Assembly (NCBI GenBank): GCA_951802425.1
Contig: OX637795.1
Coordinates: 930,001-994,000 of the forward strand
Length of the DNA: 64,000 nucleotides
Direction: 5' to 3'
Source of the DNA: Clavaria fumosa
Lineage: Eukaryota > Basidiomycota > Agaricomycetes > Agaricales > Clavariaceae
Part shown: in pieces, positions 10,790-23,900 of the stretch
Layout: every line of letters starts with the position of its first letter
How positions within the stretch are numbered: position 1 is the first letter of the stretch
Translations under genes and position numbers: made by a program
Notes under the pieces: model-generated
The model's input: only the letters and a program-made list of their open reading frames with translations
Database searches by the model: none
What the model was told of the DNA's origin: nothing

Positions 10790-11439
10790 AGACCCTGGTG
10801 GTGGTGATGGGGTTTCGGGGACGTCGGTAACAGGGGAATCGGGGGGGAGCTGGGCTCGACCCGATCTCGGACGCAGACGCTGTAAATAGAATTCCGGGCC
10901 TTGGGCACTCAGGATTTCTTCGATCTCTTAGCAGTCCTGTCCTCTCAGGCTGCTCTCTATGTATCTAGGTACTTATAGAACTCTTATTCTATAAAACTTG
11001 TTGCTAGCGTGGGGCCCAAATGGTGTCCCAGGTGGTCACTCCACAACTCCTAGTGAGTTGCCCGTGTGCCCTTCTGACAATGGTCACAGAGCAAGGGCCC
11101 TGTCCACTGGACCAGGAAACTACAGAAAAACTATGTATAGGGCCTTTCCGTGCCCTGTACACTACACGATTCACTGGTACGTAGCTGTAAAGCAAAGTTC
11201 CAGGCCTTTGGCACTCGGTGTCTCTTGGGGAGGGTCACAGTAGACTTCCTCTGGGTCTGGTCACGTGTATCTACACACAGTAAAAATTTCACACGGTTCT
11301 GTTGCACACCGTGGGCAGGGTAAAGAGAAAGAGGATGAGGGGGATAAGCTGTCACAGAGTGTGACAGTTTGAGATAGGGGTCCAGGCTAGCCGGGTTAGG
11401 ACACGGGGCTAGGGCAGACAGGGGTTGATGTTAGTATTG
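10790..11439 (-). other. long 5' leader of copy B
   Basis: About 650 non-coding bases between the 5' LTR and gag. A segment near 10869-10905 recurs diverged near 11185-11225, so the leader contains an internal duplication. The same leader survives in copy A (11786-12278). Confidence 0.7.
11428..11437 (-). promoter_or_regulatory. primer binding site, self-priming type
   Basis: Two bases inside the 5' LTR the minus strand reads ATACTAACAT. This is the exact reverse complement of ATGTTAGTAT inside the LTR (11493-11502 on this LTR), about 36 bases downstream of the TATATATA run, where the transcript should start. In Tf1-type elements the 5' end of the mRNA folds back to prime its own reverse transcription; this arrangement fits that mechanism and no tRNA end is evident. 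Confidence 0.7.
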
Positions 11440-11744
11440 TGTCAGACTTAGTCTCACGGTTCACACAACTTAACGTAAGGTCGATGATGACGATACTAAC
11501 ATAAGGGGAAAAGGGTACAAGTAAGAAAGTGACGTAGTATATATAGCGAGAGGTTCGGGAGTTGCCGGCGTTCCCACACTCGGACCCCGTGCGTCACGTG
11601 ATGCATCCAGGCCCGGGTCACGTGATTTTCCCATTATGTAAGCCACCACCCGTTCGGGTCACGTGACTCGTCCGCAAACTTCCCGCAACTCTTTTGCGAT
11701 CCTTTCTTGGCCTTTCCAACCTGCTTATGTAAGCGATCCTGACA
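11440..11744 (-). repeat. 5' LTR of copy B
   Basis: 305 bp, TG...CA ends. On the minus strand it holds a TATATATA run (about 11538-11545) as likely promoter, and repeated CACGTG motifs further upstream. Confidence 0.92.
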
Positions 11745-11785
11745 GCGCCAGATACAACAACATCTGCATCAAGGACAGCGACGAC
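11745..11785 (+). pseudogene. fragment of the unrelated gypsy RT, right half
   Basis: Starts with the target duplication GCGCC and continues the plus-strand RT frame with RYNNICIKDSDD, the LD-x-AYN-like strand that follows YSKID in Ty3/gypsy RTs. It ends where the leader of copy A begins. Confidence 0.65.
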
Positions 11786-12584
11786 CCTTACACAGACCCT
11801 GGTGGTGGTGATGGGGTTTCGGGGACGTTGGTAACAGGGGAATTGGGGGGGAGCTGGGCTTGACCTGGTCTCGGTCATAGACGCTGTAAATAAAATTCCA
11901 GGCCTTGGGCACTCAGGATTTCTTCGATCTCTTAGCAGTCCTGTCCTCTCAGGCTGCTCTCTATGTACTTAGGTACTTATAGAACTCTTATTCTATAAAA
12001 CTGTTGCTAGCATGGGGCCCAAATGGTGTCCCAGGTGGTTGCTCCACAACTCCTAATGAGTTGCCTGTGTGCCCTTCTGACAACAGAGCAAGGGCCCTGT
12101 CCACTGGACCAGGAAACTACTAGAAAGACTATGTAGAGGGCCTTTCCTTGCCCTGTACACTACACAATTCACTGGTATGTAGCTGTAAAACAAAGTTCTG
12201 GGCCTTGGGCACTCAGTATCACTTGGGGAGGGTCACAGTAGACTTCCTCTGGGTCTGGTCACATGTATCTACACACAGTGTAAGGTCAATGATGATGATA
12301 CTAACATAAGGGGAAAAGGGTACAAGTAGGAAAAAGACGTAGTATACAGTATATAGTGGGAACCCCGGGAGTTGCCGGTGTTCCCATGCTCGGACCCCGT
12401 GAGTTGCCGGTGTTCCCATGCTCGGACCCATGAGTCATGTGATGCGCTCAGGCCTGGGTCATGTGACTTTCACATTACATAATTCACCACCTGTCCTGGT
12501 CACATGACTTTCCCACAATCTTCCTGCATCTCTTTCACAACCCTCCCTCTCGCTTCTCTGGTGCTTATGTAAGCAGTCCTGACA
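11786..12584 (-). repeat. 5' leader and shortened 5' LTR of copy A
   Basis: 11786-12278 matches B's leader (from about 10788) with many C to T and G to A differences. The LTR part (about 12279-12584) lacks roughly its last 35 bases and the PBS, which were deleted. It also contains a 34-base tandem duplication near 12366-12430. Confidence 0.8.
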
Positions 12585-12744
12585 ATTGCTTAACTAAGCC
12601 ACAACAATGAATGCCAAAGCCAATAGTGAATAGCAAAGGCCAACTGAAAACTGGAGTCATGTGATTACCTGTGCAACCCCTTGTGACCTCTTGTGACCTT
12701 GCTGTGGGTTACCAGCATTACTAAGTCTAAGTAATGGGGATGGG

Positions 12745-13686
12745 CAATCCCCACTAAGAGCATGTGACACTTATATAAGCATTCTGCCTCTAAGGCTCTG
12801 ACCCAAAAACACATCTCAGTTTAGAGCCTTCCACACAACAGCTACAAAAAGACTTTGAGTGTAAAAGATGACTGAAATTAAATTTAAAAACTTTTGTTCA
12901 AGATGGATTTTCGAAAAATGCCCTATTTATTGAGATATTGTTGTTATCTAAACAAAAAAGACATTTTAAAAAATTCCATCTTGAACAAAATGTTCAAATA
13001 ATATGTCTGAACATTTCCTCTCAGCAAAAGTAAGTTCCAAAATGTGTGTAGAAGGCTCCACAAGGCCCACAGATTTGGCACTGCTGGACTAATGTGCGTA
13101 TGTAATTAGTGGCTGTGTGTATGCACTGCAAGGTTTCCTGCAGGTTTCTGTGGTCTCATTCTCTTGCTCTCATTCTCCCCCCACTTTCAAACACTCTGTG
13201 TGCACTTGTGTGCAATCTAGGTTACAAAGTAAGCCTCCAAAATTTCATATCTTATCATTTAATTTACTGTTTTCTCTCCATTTCAGGCCAATTTCATCCT
13301 TCTGTCACCCTAGGGGACTGTGTGTACCTGGGGGGAAGAATTTGGAACACCTAGGTAAGCACTATTATACCATTTTCACAAGTGGAGACTTTGTTATTGG
13401 AGGGACAGACAATCTGGAGGACTAGAAGTATGCCCTGTGATAGGTACAAGGTTTTATGTCATGACCCCTTATGTTTCTGCTGCAATTGTACATGAGTGGA
13501 GATGTTTTGAATTATGTCTGTATTTCTCCTGTAATCTACATATAAAAGAGTCTGTGTTTACAAAAAATCCCATGCCAAATGCTTCAGAATTGACTGAGGA
13601 GAGAGTAAAATATCTTTGGGTCAGTGAAATCAAGGGCTTAGGTGCATTTTGCTTATGTAAGCATCATGCACTCTTAGTGGGGATTG
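12745..13686. mobile_element. candidate non-autonomous DNA element with inverted ends
   Basis: Left end (12745-12781) and right end (13651-13686) are imperfect inverted repeats of about 37 bp. Both outermost parts read CAATCCCCACTAAGAG, then a GCATG motif and a CTTAT/ACATAAGCA stretch. The 940 bases contain only short frames without recognisable domains. No target duplication could be identified, so the exact outer ends are unsure. Confidence 0.5.
12892..12990. repeat. inverted repeat, possible hairpin
   Basis: A 16-base perfect inverted pair (TTTTGTTCAAGATGGA at 12892-12907 against 12975-12990), with a looser match continuing inward and about 67 bases between the arms. It lies inside the candidate element above. 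Confidence 0.65.
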
Positions 13687-14679
13687 ACTAGCATTAACAG
13701 CATTAATGATCAGGTGACCCACCCTGGTATTCAGTTCCCACACTTTGGAATTTGTGATGGAGGCAGATTCAAGACTGCATCACTGACACTTCCCATCAAG
13801 CAATATAGCCTAAACAGGACTAATTGAGCTTTCCCCTCAGCCTGCCAAGACTGTGCCAAGCACTCTCCTGGTTGTTATTGCTTATCTCCCCCTTGCTGCT
13901 CCCTTCTTCATTTAGTTTTCCCTTTTCCTAATCTCACTTCTCTGACTCCTCATGGTTTAGTGCACATAGCCTTGTTTCTGTACACATGACCCATTCACTG
14001 CACTGCTTTGTCTCATAGTATATATACCACCTTTGTAATAGTACTAGTTCCCCATGTTGAAATTGAGTTCTCCCCTTTAGCACCCTTTGCTGAGGATCTG
14101 GGCTGACAGCAGCCTCACTCCAATGCAGCTTGCTATGCCACCTTGTACCACACATTATATCAGTCCCCAACCACTCCCAATCAATAAAAAGTGACTTTGG
14201 GCTTCCTGCTTTGCCTCCATTTCAATAATACTCAAAAGGTTGCCTTCTGTGTCAAGAGGAAGACACTCATGAAGAGGATTAAACAATTGAAGTTTCTGAG
14301 GGGAGTGAAGGGGGACTCAGGATAGCCCACAGTTACATCTCTTTTCACCTAATGTTGGCCTGTCAAGGTGATTAGTCCTGAGTCTTTATGACAAAGGCAG
14401 ATAGCAAATTCTAAACAACCGTCATGTCAGGTGCTCGTAACCCCATCTATATCCCAATTTGTGATCCGTGGATAACAGTGTTGATAATCAGAAACCAGAA
14501 AGGGAGGTCGTGTCATCTGGCAACCATACAGCCAGGATTTGAATGCAGCAAAGGGTGTGCACACCGCCAACTCAAGGAAGTGTCCTGCCCAGAGTAGACC
14601 CATCCAAGCTTGATTCATGCGGAGAGAGAACACAGGGTACAACTCAAGTGAGGTTGATCGAAAAAAATCAATGTGACAT
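13687..14679. other. intergenic, nothing recognised
   Basis: Only short open frames without domain features or codon-like structure. Several poly-pyrimidine stretches are present. It includes the 3' flank of lpd1. Confidence 0.5.
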
Positions 14680-16624
<1,945 letters not shown>

Positions 16625-17000
16625 GGTGGAAATTAGGCGAATGAATGGCGTGGATGGACATATTTGGGTTAACTAATAAATACGTAAGCAGAAGGCACGT
16701 GACTTCCCGATGTAGGGCTCAGATGGAGACCTTCCTGCATCTGACTCCAGCTCACCATAATCAGTCTCTAGCCTGTCTTGTGTAGAATCATTTACATAAT
16801 TACATAATCCTTTCCCCTCACCTCAGCCTGAGTGCAGTGCCAAGACAAGCATTGTTCCACTCCACACCATGAGGATAGATAGGCAGCAGATCATCATAGG
16901 TTGTTTTGTCTGAAACAAACACTGGTTAGACTCTCAAGCATAGTGATGTACTTGGCCCGGCTTCAGGCCAAGGGCCGAGCTGGGCCAGGCCAAAATAGGC
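16625..17000. other. upstream region of lpd1
   Basis: Presumed promoter side of lpd1. A CACGTG box occurs at about 16697. Nothing else was recognised; the 16960-17000 part is C/G-rich with repeated GGCCA/GGCC words. Confidence 0.4.
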
Positions 17001-17550
17001 CAGGCCAAAAGTGATACATTGTGTGTGGCCGTCTCTATCCAGCCGTGGAGCGGGCGCACAAGCGGCATACCAGATTCTCCGCCAGCCACACCATGTGCAG
17101 ACTGTCCTTTTTCACTGCTGCAACAAATTCTGGTCTGCCACGCATGGACGACACGCACACACAATAAAGCGCGCAACGCACCCCGCTCCGTGCCCCTGCC
17201 AATATGGCTACTTGCCGTGACAGTATCAACAAGCAGGAACACGATATGGAACACGATATGGGAAGGAACCCTCTAGAGCCGGGTCGAAGAGAAGAGGACA
17301 AAAATGGGACCACTATAGAGATGAATAGGCCCATTCAAGTTACTCCCTTCCTCCTACCATCCTCCAGGACCAGGGCGTGTAGGATCACCCAAAATACAGG
17401 TCGGAGACACATGAAAGACATCAGAAAGAAACATCACCTAGCAGTAGTTGCAGTCGTCTTGCTGGGCCTGATCGTCGACCTGGCCTTGCCTTTGGCAAAT
17501 GCGACCGTCCTCACAAGGACATCACTTCTGCTCTGGCCGCTCACGGTGCG
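17001..17550. repeat. dispersed duplicated block R1, copy 1
   Basis: Matches 31137-31625 in the same orientation over about 500 bases, with scattered substitutions and small gaps. The short frames inside do not look like a conserved protein. Confidence 0.75.
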
Positions 17551-17689
17551 ATAGTGTTCGCAGTAAGAAATAAGTCCGACGCGGTCAGGACACAGAGACG
17601 GAAACGGTGGGGGATGAATCATCGCTGTTGGGTGGAGAATGGTGGACCGGTGAGAGTACTGTGCACGGGGAATACAAACGGACAGACGG

Positions 17690-18200
17690 TCGTAGCCAAG
17701 CAGCGGGTGGGCAGGGAGGGCAGTGACGCAGACAGACGCAGACAGACGCAGACAGACGGACCGTCTCGGAGACACACATTGTCCTATACGTTGTGAGTCA
17801 GACCTAGTCGGACAAAACTTGGTCGCATTCTGGTGACAGTCCTCTGCCCCGTCGCCGACCACAACCTTGAACAAGGAAACACTTCCTGTCCTTGACATCT
17901 CACTTGTCTGAGCAACTGGAATGGCAACCCCTGCAAACGACATCTGCGTCGAACGCGGCTTTTCCTGTCTCAATATCTCGTGCTACGTCGACCCCGAGGG
18001 TGTTGCTCTCATTCATGCGCCTGTGTTTTAGTTCTCCCCAGGAAGAGATAGGCCTTGCAAACCAGGACGGTACGCTGTATGTGGTCTTATACTTCTTGAG
18101 GACGACGGGTTGTCGCGGGGAAACGGTGCGGAGATCTCCTCTAATCCGTAGAGCCACTCCCTCCCAACCCATGCTCCTGCTTCTAGACGCCGTAAGTATT
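17690..18200. repeat. duplicated block R2, copy 1
   Basis: Closely matches 38270-38770 in the same orientation. It starts with a short array of the 10-base word CGCAGACAGA (three copies at about 17729-17759, two in the other copy), so the array length differs between copies. Confidence 0.8.
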
Positions 18201-18429
18201 AGCCACAGATACCTTTGAGGAAGCGGGATTGCGTGTACGCCTTGGAAGAGTTATAGGCGAGGCAGCCGTCAGGTGACTTCGATATGCCTGGCCAATGTAC
18301 TTGGTGCCGGTTTTGCTGACCATGATCGAATCGTGGTTGCCACTGTGAACTGACTTGTTCCACTCCACCACAAAGACGAATAGGATTCTCCGTCATCACT
18401 GGAAATCAGAGTCAGATGTTGTGTGAGTG

Positions 18430-18850
18430 TGCTCTTTGTAATTCATTTTACATCAAGGAGCAGCGGCCCTGGCGGTGTTGAACCTGAAGGGTACACATGA
18501 CACCGGACAAAGGAAGGAGGGTTCGCACGGGAGCGAATATGCTGCTCAAGGAGATCCGCCTCAGAAGCACACGCGGGCGCTGTAGTTCCTCGTTAAGGAT
18601 CGATGGCGGGACGGGACGGGGCGGGGGAACGTGAACAACGCGCTCGCTCTGCGCCCGCGGTGAATAAATTGTTGTTGGTCGCGTGGGTCCAATGCGGTCC
18701 CTTCCTCTGTGAAGCAGGTTAGAAACAGAGTATGGAGGCGGAGTAGACACACCCTCAAACGGCTCCCCAGTGAAGCCTAGATTCAGCGGCGAGCTTGCAT
18801 GTTCAAAGGTCGAGGTGGGTGGTAAGCCGAGTCTGAGTCGCCTGAGAGGG
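18430..18850. repeat. duplicated block R4, copy 1
   Basis: Related to 30530-30800 and, in its last part, to 20450-20600: all carry a GTACACATGACAC-like start, GGGGAACGTGAA and an ACCCTCGAG/AAGCCCAGATT-like end. No gene recognised. Confidence 0.6.
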
Positions 18851-19229
18851 AATGGTAATGACGGGACAGGAATAAGTAGTCATCGTAGAGAATGGCTGGT
18901 TAGTGCATGTCACAGTTTTTTTAAAAAAATCAGAATTTGTATACCGCAACATGGAAAGACGCGGTTGTACGTATGAAGGGTGAGGAGGTATGTGGATATG
19001 ATTTCGATGCTTTTATTTTGCAATGATCTAGGTGAGAATGGTGTGGCGTCGGATAAGTCCAAGCCAGGGAGGGGAACTGAGATGAGGGGACGCCCTGTCG
19101 CTGTGTTGAAGTAAGGAATTTGGCTATGGCGAGCAGCCCTTTGGTGCCACTTAGTAAGACTTGTGGTCTCTTTGAATTGCGGTGTAGGTTGGTTCAATAG
19201 TTGGAAAAACATCATCGCGGTATCTGGTG

Positions 19230-19990
19230 GCAAACGACGATGTAGACGAGGACGTGGGTGATTTTCACCTTCGTCTTCTGGGCTTAGAGAGAGAGCGCCA
19301 TGCATGCGTTCGAAGCGATGCAGACAGCAGACGCCATCTGACATCGTTTCGTCGAATATTCCCGAGGAGTACTAAATGTGGGGCTCAACGATTTCCCGCT
19401 GTCGTATCAGATCTACCCAGTGTTACTGTTTCAATTGCTAGTAGTTCCTTCATGCTCAACAATCTAAGCATGCGGAGAAAGAGCTCAGACGCAAGGTTTC
19501 CGACAATGTCAAACATGGACTTCATATAATTTTCTATCACCTGGCATGCAAGCTAAGAAATGGATAGAGGGTGGTCGGATACAATTTACTACGATTCTCC
19601 ATTCCCAACGGCCTGACACAGCTATCCTCACTCTTCCTCGTTAAAATTATTTCCAACTCTCAATTTCAGCGCTGTCCCAGCTGCAACCGCTCCAGTATCC
19701 TCTCGACACGAGAACCGAGACAGAAGATTCACGTCTGCAAGATCCTTGACCAGTCTATCTCACGGAGTAGGCCAGATAGTCAAGAGTACAGTCAAGGACT
19801 ACTAGACAGATTGACGTATCTGTCGACACTTCTCATCGAATTCTGGCCCACTGCGCCAATCGCTGTTAAGCAACCCGCGGATCGAGAGATTCCAGCAAGG
19901 CGTTTGCAGATTGAAAGAGAAACCCAATCGCTCGATCTCCATTCGAAAGTCGTCATGCGTCAAATTTTGGAAAGCTGATCTTGGAAGCAT
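19230..19990. repeat. duplicated block R3 with internally inverted segment
   Basis: The outer parts match 32685-32960 and 38768-39440 in direct orientation, but the middle (about 19388-19705) is reversed relative to 38820-39140 while the flanking words GGGCTCAACGA and GAGAACCGAGACAG keep their orientation. It holds a fragment of the gene remnant annotated at 31919-33047. Confidence 0.75.
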
Positions 19991-19999
19991 CGGCGATAC

Positions 20000-20720
20000 C
20001 TATTGGCTCTGCCTTTGTCGCTCGGGCCGATAAAGGTGGGTATTCTTTTTCCACAGAGCGGCAAGACAAGCTGCCTCGATAAAGAACAGCGTATGATCGG
20101 GGGCTACGATGATCCGCTTGGGCATAGGCGAAGGCGCGCGTCGGAGCGGGTCATGCTCTATCGCACGGCAAGCCTTACGGCCAGAGTCCACCCTTACCCT
20201 TGCGTCTGCCCCAGCGCCGGCTCCGGCGCCCGGGCCGTTGGTTTGTGTGGGGAGGCAGTTGTTTGAGGAACCAGGACGAGGAGAGGGAGGGGGGCGCGGC
20301 GTTGCATGGCGTGGGTGGGAAGAATGGGCGTGTCCTTGTGCATATAAGGCCGGGAATCAAGTGGCGACTAGGGACGTAGGCCCCGGACGGGAGAGCGTAA
20401 ACAACATGCTCGCCCTGCGCATGTGGTACCCCATATATTGCTGTTGTTCGCGTGGTCGATGCAGCCCCTTCCTCTGTAGCAGGTTAGAAACAGAATATGG
20501 AGATAAAGCAGAGTAGACGCACCCTCGAGCGTCCTCAGCGAAGCCCAGATCCGACGGCGAGGGTGCACGCTCAAAGGTCGAGGTGGCCGTTGGTAGGCCG
20601 AAGAGGGTCACTAAAATGGGCAGCACTTGCTGGCTTGTCGGTGTGGAAGCAGCCTTGCCGAGTCTGAGCAAAAAGGGAAGTGGACACGTGACCTCGGGTA
20701 CATTACAGCGAGGCTTGGCT
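20000..20720. repeat. duplicated block R5, copy 1
   Basis: Matches 39440-40025 closely and 30260-30520 in a CpG-poor, more diverged form. It ends directly upstream of the NB-ARC/TPR gene. No protein recognised. Confidence 0.7.
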
Positions 20721-20905
20721 CTCGACCATCGATAAGCGCGAGCATCGTTGTCTTCTGCCCACCGTCATCTGGACTCGATAGCAATAACCGCTGCATAGCG
20801 AGCAGATGGAAGACCGTTCAGCTACAAGCTGTGAGTCTCTCTGAGATAATCTATGCCAAGCTCATTTGTACACTATCTCTCGCAGATGTTGATAATGCTA
20901 CCAGC

Positions 20906-23900
20906 ATGTCGTTCTCACCCATGATCCAGGACTTCAGTCATTCGACTATATGTGTGTTCAAAATTTTGTCTTCCTCACTGTCTCCTCACCCTGACTCTTA
21001 CAGATGCCAGTGGAAATGTTGGTTCTGATAACATTCACCAAAGTGAGTGTGAGTAAGCATCCCGCCAAGTTTGGCTGACACAGTATTACAGCACCTGGTC
21101 TCCGTACCTTTCCGCATCGAGATTTACATATGACATACAAGCAAATGCCCCCCTTTAGCCCAAATTTCACCGGACGGGAGGGTTACCTCGAGAGATTGCG
21201 TACCCATTTCAATATGCGCCCAGGTCAACCGCACTCGAGAAGGTTTTTTCTTCTGTATGGAATGGGAGGTATTGGGAAGACTCAAATTTGTCTCAAGTTC
21301 ATTGAGGAAAACCCAGAGCTGTTCGTCAGAGCCATCCTTCTTGTCTAACTATTACACTGCTGACCAACCCCACAGGTTCCGGCATGTCTTCTGGATAGAT
21401 GCGACCAATGCTGAAACAACTCAGCAATCCATTCGTGACATTGCAAATGATTCGGCTGCACAAGCATCTGGAGTTCAAGACTCGATGCATTCAGTCCTCC
21501 AATGGATATCTTTTCTCTCACAGGAATGGTTGTTAGTGTATGATAATGCAGGAGATCCTGCTATTCTCCTTCGGTTCATGCCAACACATAGCCAGGGCAA
21601 CATCCTGATCACTAGCCGTAATCCTAGCATGCGGAGGATTGTTGGTTCTAAAGCTTGGACTGAAGTTGGAGAGTTGGGGAGTCAGGAGGCAGTCTCACTC
21701 CTTCTGAATGCTGCCTTCTGTGATGTGACTTCTGCGGAACTGAGGGATGCAGCCCTTCCTATTGTGAAGACTTTGTGCTGCTTGCCTCTTGCTGTGGATC
21801 AGGCTGGTGCATCCATTGCAAGTGGTCTATGCGATCTTGATGAATATCTTGGGATCTATCAGAAGCATCACCATGAGCTATTGGATGATCCTTCTTTCAA
21901 AGGAGCATCTGCTTATGGTCAAGCAGTTTATGGGACATGGGAACTCTCCATGAAAGAGATTCAAGCCAGGGCTTTGTCAACAAGTGAAAGTGACAATGCA
22001 CAAGCAGCATCTTGTGCAATGCTTGTATTGCAGGTGTTTGCCTTCCTCCACCATGACAACATTCCAGAAGGCATATTTAGATATGCATCTGAAGCAATGG
22101 TAGAGAAGGACAGTGTTGAACAAGACTGGAATGAGTTCCAAAGGCATTCTGTGCATTGGTCCAAGATACTACAGGTTGACAGTGAATGGCATTGGGATTT
22201 ACTGCCATTCAGGAGAGCAATTCAATTGCTGGAATCATTTTCACTGTTGAAGAGTACTCCTGGAAGATTATATAGTATGCATCCATTGGTACATATATGG
22301 TGCCAAAGAAGGTTGCCTGATAGTGAGAGGCAAGCAACATGGAACATAGTGGAAATGCTAGTGTGCAACTCCATCACCTTTGAGGGAGATAATGCATCAT
22401 TTGCATTTCAGCAATCTTTGCTACAACACATTGTTGTTATGTGCAAGCACCAAGAAAATACAACATGTACAATTGGTAATGTGCATCAGAAGGAAAAGCT
22501 CTCACGAGTCCATTATGAGTGTGGGTATTGGAAAAAGGCTGAGCAACTGCAGGTCAAAATAGTGGAAATTAGGGAAGGAATGCATGGGCAAGAGCACCCA
22601 ACCACACTGACAAGTATTTCAATGTTGGCAAAGACATATTCAAGGCAGGGAAGGTACAATGAGGCAGAGGAGCTGCAATTACATGTGATGGAAGCCAGCA
22701 AAAGATTGCTTGAACCAGAGCATCCTGACACACTGGCAAATATTGCCAATTTGGCAACCACATATTCAGCACAGGGAAAGTATAATGAGGCAGAGGTGCT
22801 GGAATCACATGTGATGGAAGCCAGCAAAAGATTGCTTGGACCAGAGCATTCATCCACACTGACAATTACCAACAATTTGGCAACCACATATTTGGCACAG
22901 GGAAAGTACAATGAGGCAGAGGAGCTGGGATTAAATGTGATGGAAGCCAGCAAAAGATTGCTTGGACCAGAACATCCTGACACACTGGTAATTATTGCCA
23001 ATTTGGCAAGGACATATTTAGCACAGGGAAAGTACAATGAGGCAGAGGAGCTGGAATTAAATGTGATGGATGCTGGCAAAAGATTGCTTGGACCAGAGCA
23101 TCCTGTCACCCTGACAATTACTGCCAATTTGGCAAAGACATATTCAGCACAGGGAAAGTACAATGAGGCAGAGGAACTGCAACTACATGTGATGGAAGCC
23201 AGCAAAAGATTGCTTGGACCAGAGCATCCTAACACACTGGCAATTATTGCCAACTTGGCAATCACATATTCAGCACAGGGAAGGCACAATGAGGCAGAGA
23301 AGTTAGAATTACAGGTGATGGAAGCCAGCAAATGATTGCTTGGACCAGAGCATCCTGATACATTGACCATTACTGCCAATTTGGCAAGGACATATGCAGC
23401 ACAGGGAAAGTACAATGAGGCAGAGGAGCTGGAGTTAAATGTGATGGAAGCCAGCAAAAGATTGCTTGGACCAGAGCATCCTGCCACCCTGACAATTATT
23501 AACAATTTGGCAACCACATATTCAGCACAGGGAAAGTACAACAAGGCACAGGAACTGCAATTACATGTGATGGAAGCCAGAAAAAGATTGCTTGGACCAG
23601 AGCATCCCAATACGCTGACAATTATTGCCAATTTGGCAACCACATCTTCAGCAAAGGGAAAGTACAATGAGGCCGAGGCATTGGAATTACATGTGATGGA
23701 AGCCAGCAAAAGATTGCTTGGACCAGAGCATTCATCCACACTGACAATTACCAACAATTTGGCAACCACATATTCAGCACAGGGAAAGTACAATGAGGCA
23801 GAGGAGCTGCAATTACAAGTCATGGAAGCCAGCAAAAGATTGCTTGGACCAGAACATCCTGACACACTGGCAATTATTGCCAATTTGGCAAGGACATATT

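Larger units (their letters stand above)
5849..11744 (-). mobile_element. near-complete Ty3/gypsy chromovirus, copy B
   Basis: 5,896 bp with two 305-bp LTRs (5849-6153, 11440-11744) that begin TGTCAG and end CTGACA, and a GCGCC target duplication at 5844-5848 and 11745-11749. Inside, on the minus strand: PBS, long leader, gag, then pol with protease, RT, RNase H, integrase and chromodomain, then a polypurine tract. This domain order and the C-terminal chromodomain define a chromovirus. The two LTRs differ at four positions by my reading, all transitions. Confidence 0.95.
4103..12584 (-). mobile_element. old Ty3/gypsy chromovirus copy A, broken up by later insertions
   Basis: The outer boundaries are LTR-like sequences related to those of copy B (4103-4404 and, shortened, about 12279-12584). 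They are flanked by the same five bases, ATTGC, at 4098-4102 and 12585-12589, a target site duplication. Between them only the 3' part (4405 to about 5626) and the 5' leader (about 11786-12278) of A remain; the rest was lost or replaced. Compared with B, A differs mostly by C to T and G to A changes at CpG sites. Confidence 0.8.

Noticed and set aside
13109..13691. Small plus-strand frames in the 12.7-13.7 kb element
   Set aside because: Short, overlapping, without domain-like composition; they lie between inverted ends of a likely non-coding element.
21257..21375. NB-ARC gene starting at 21257
   Set aside because: That frame reads the P-loop exon out of phase. The P-loop (GMGGIGKT) is in another frame joined by a 55-nt intron at 21321-21375.
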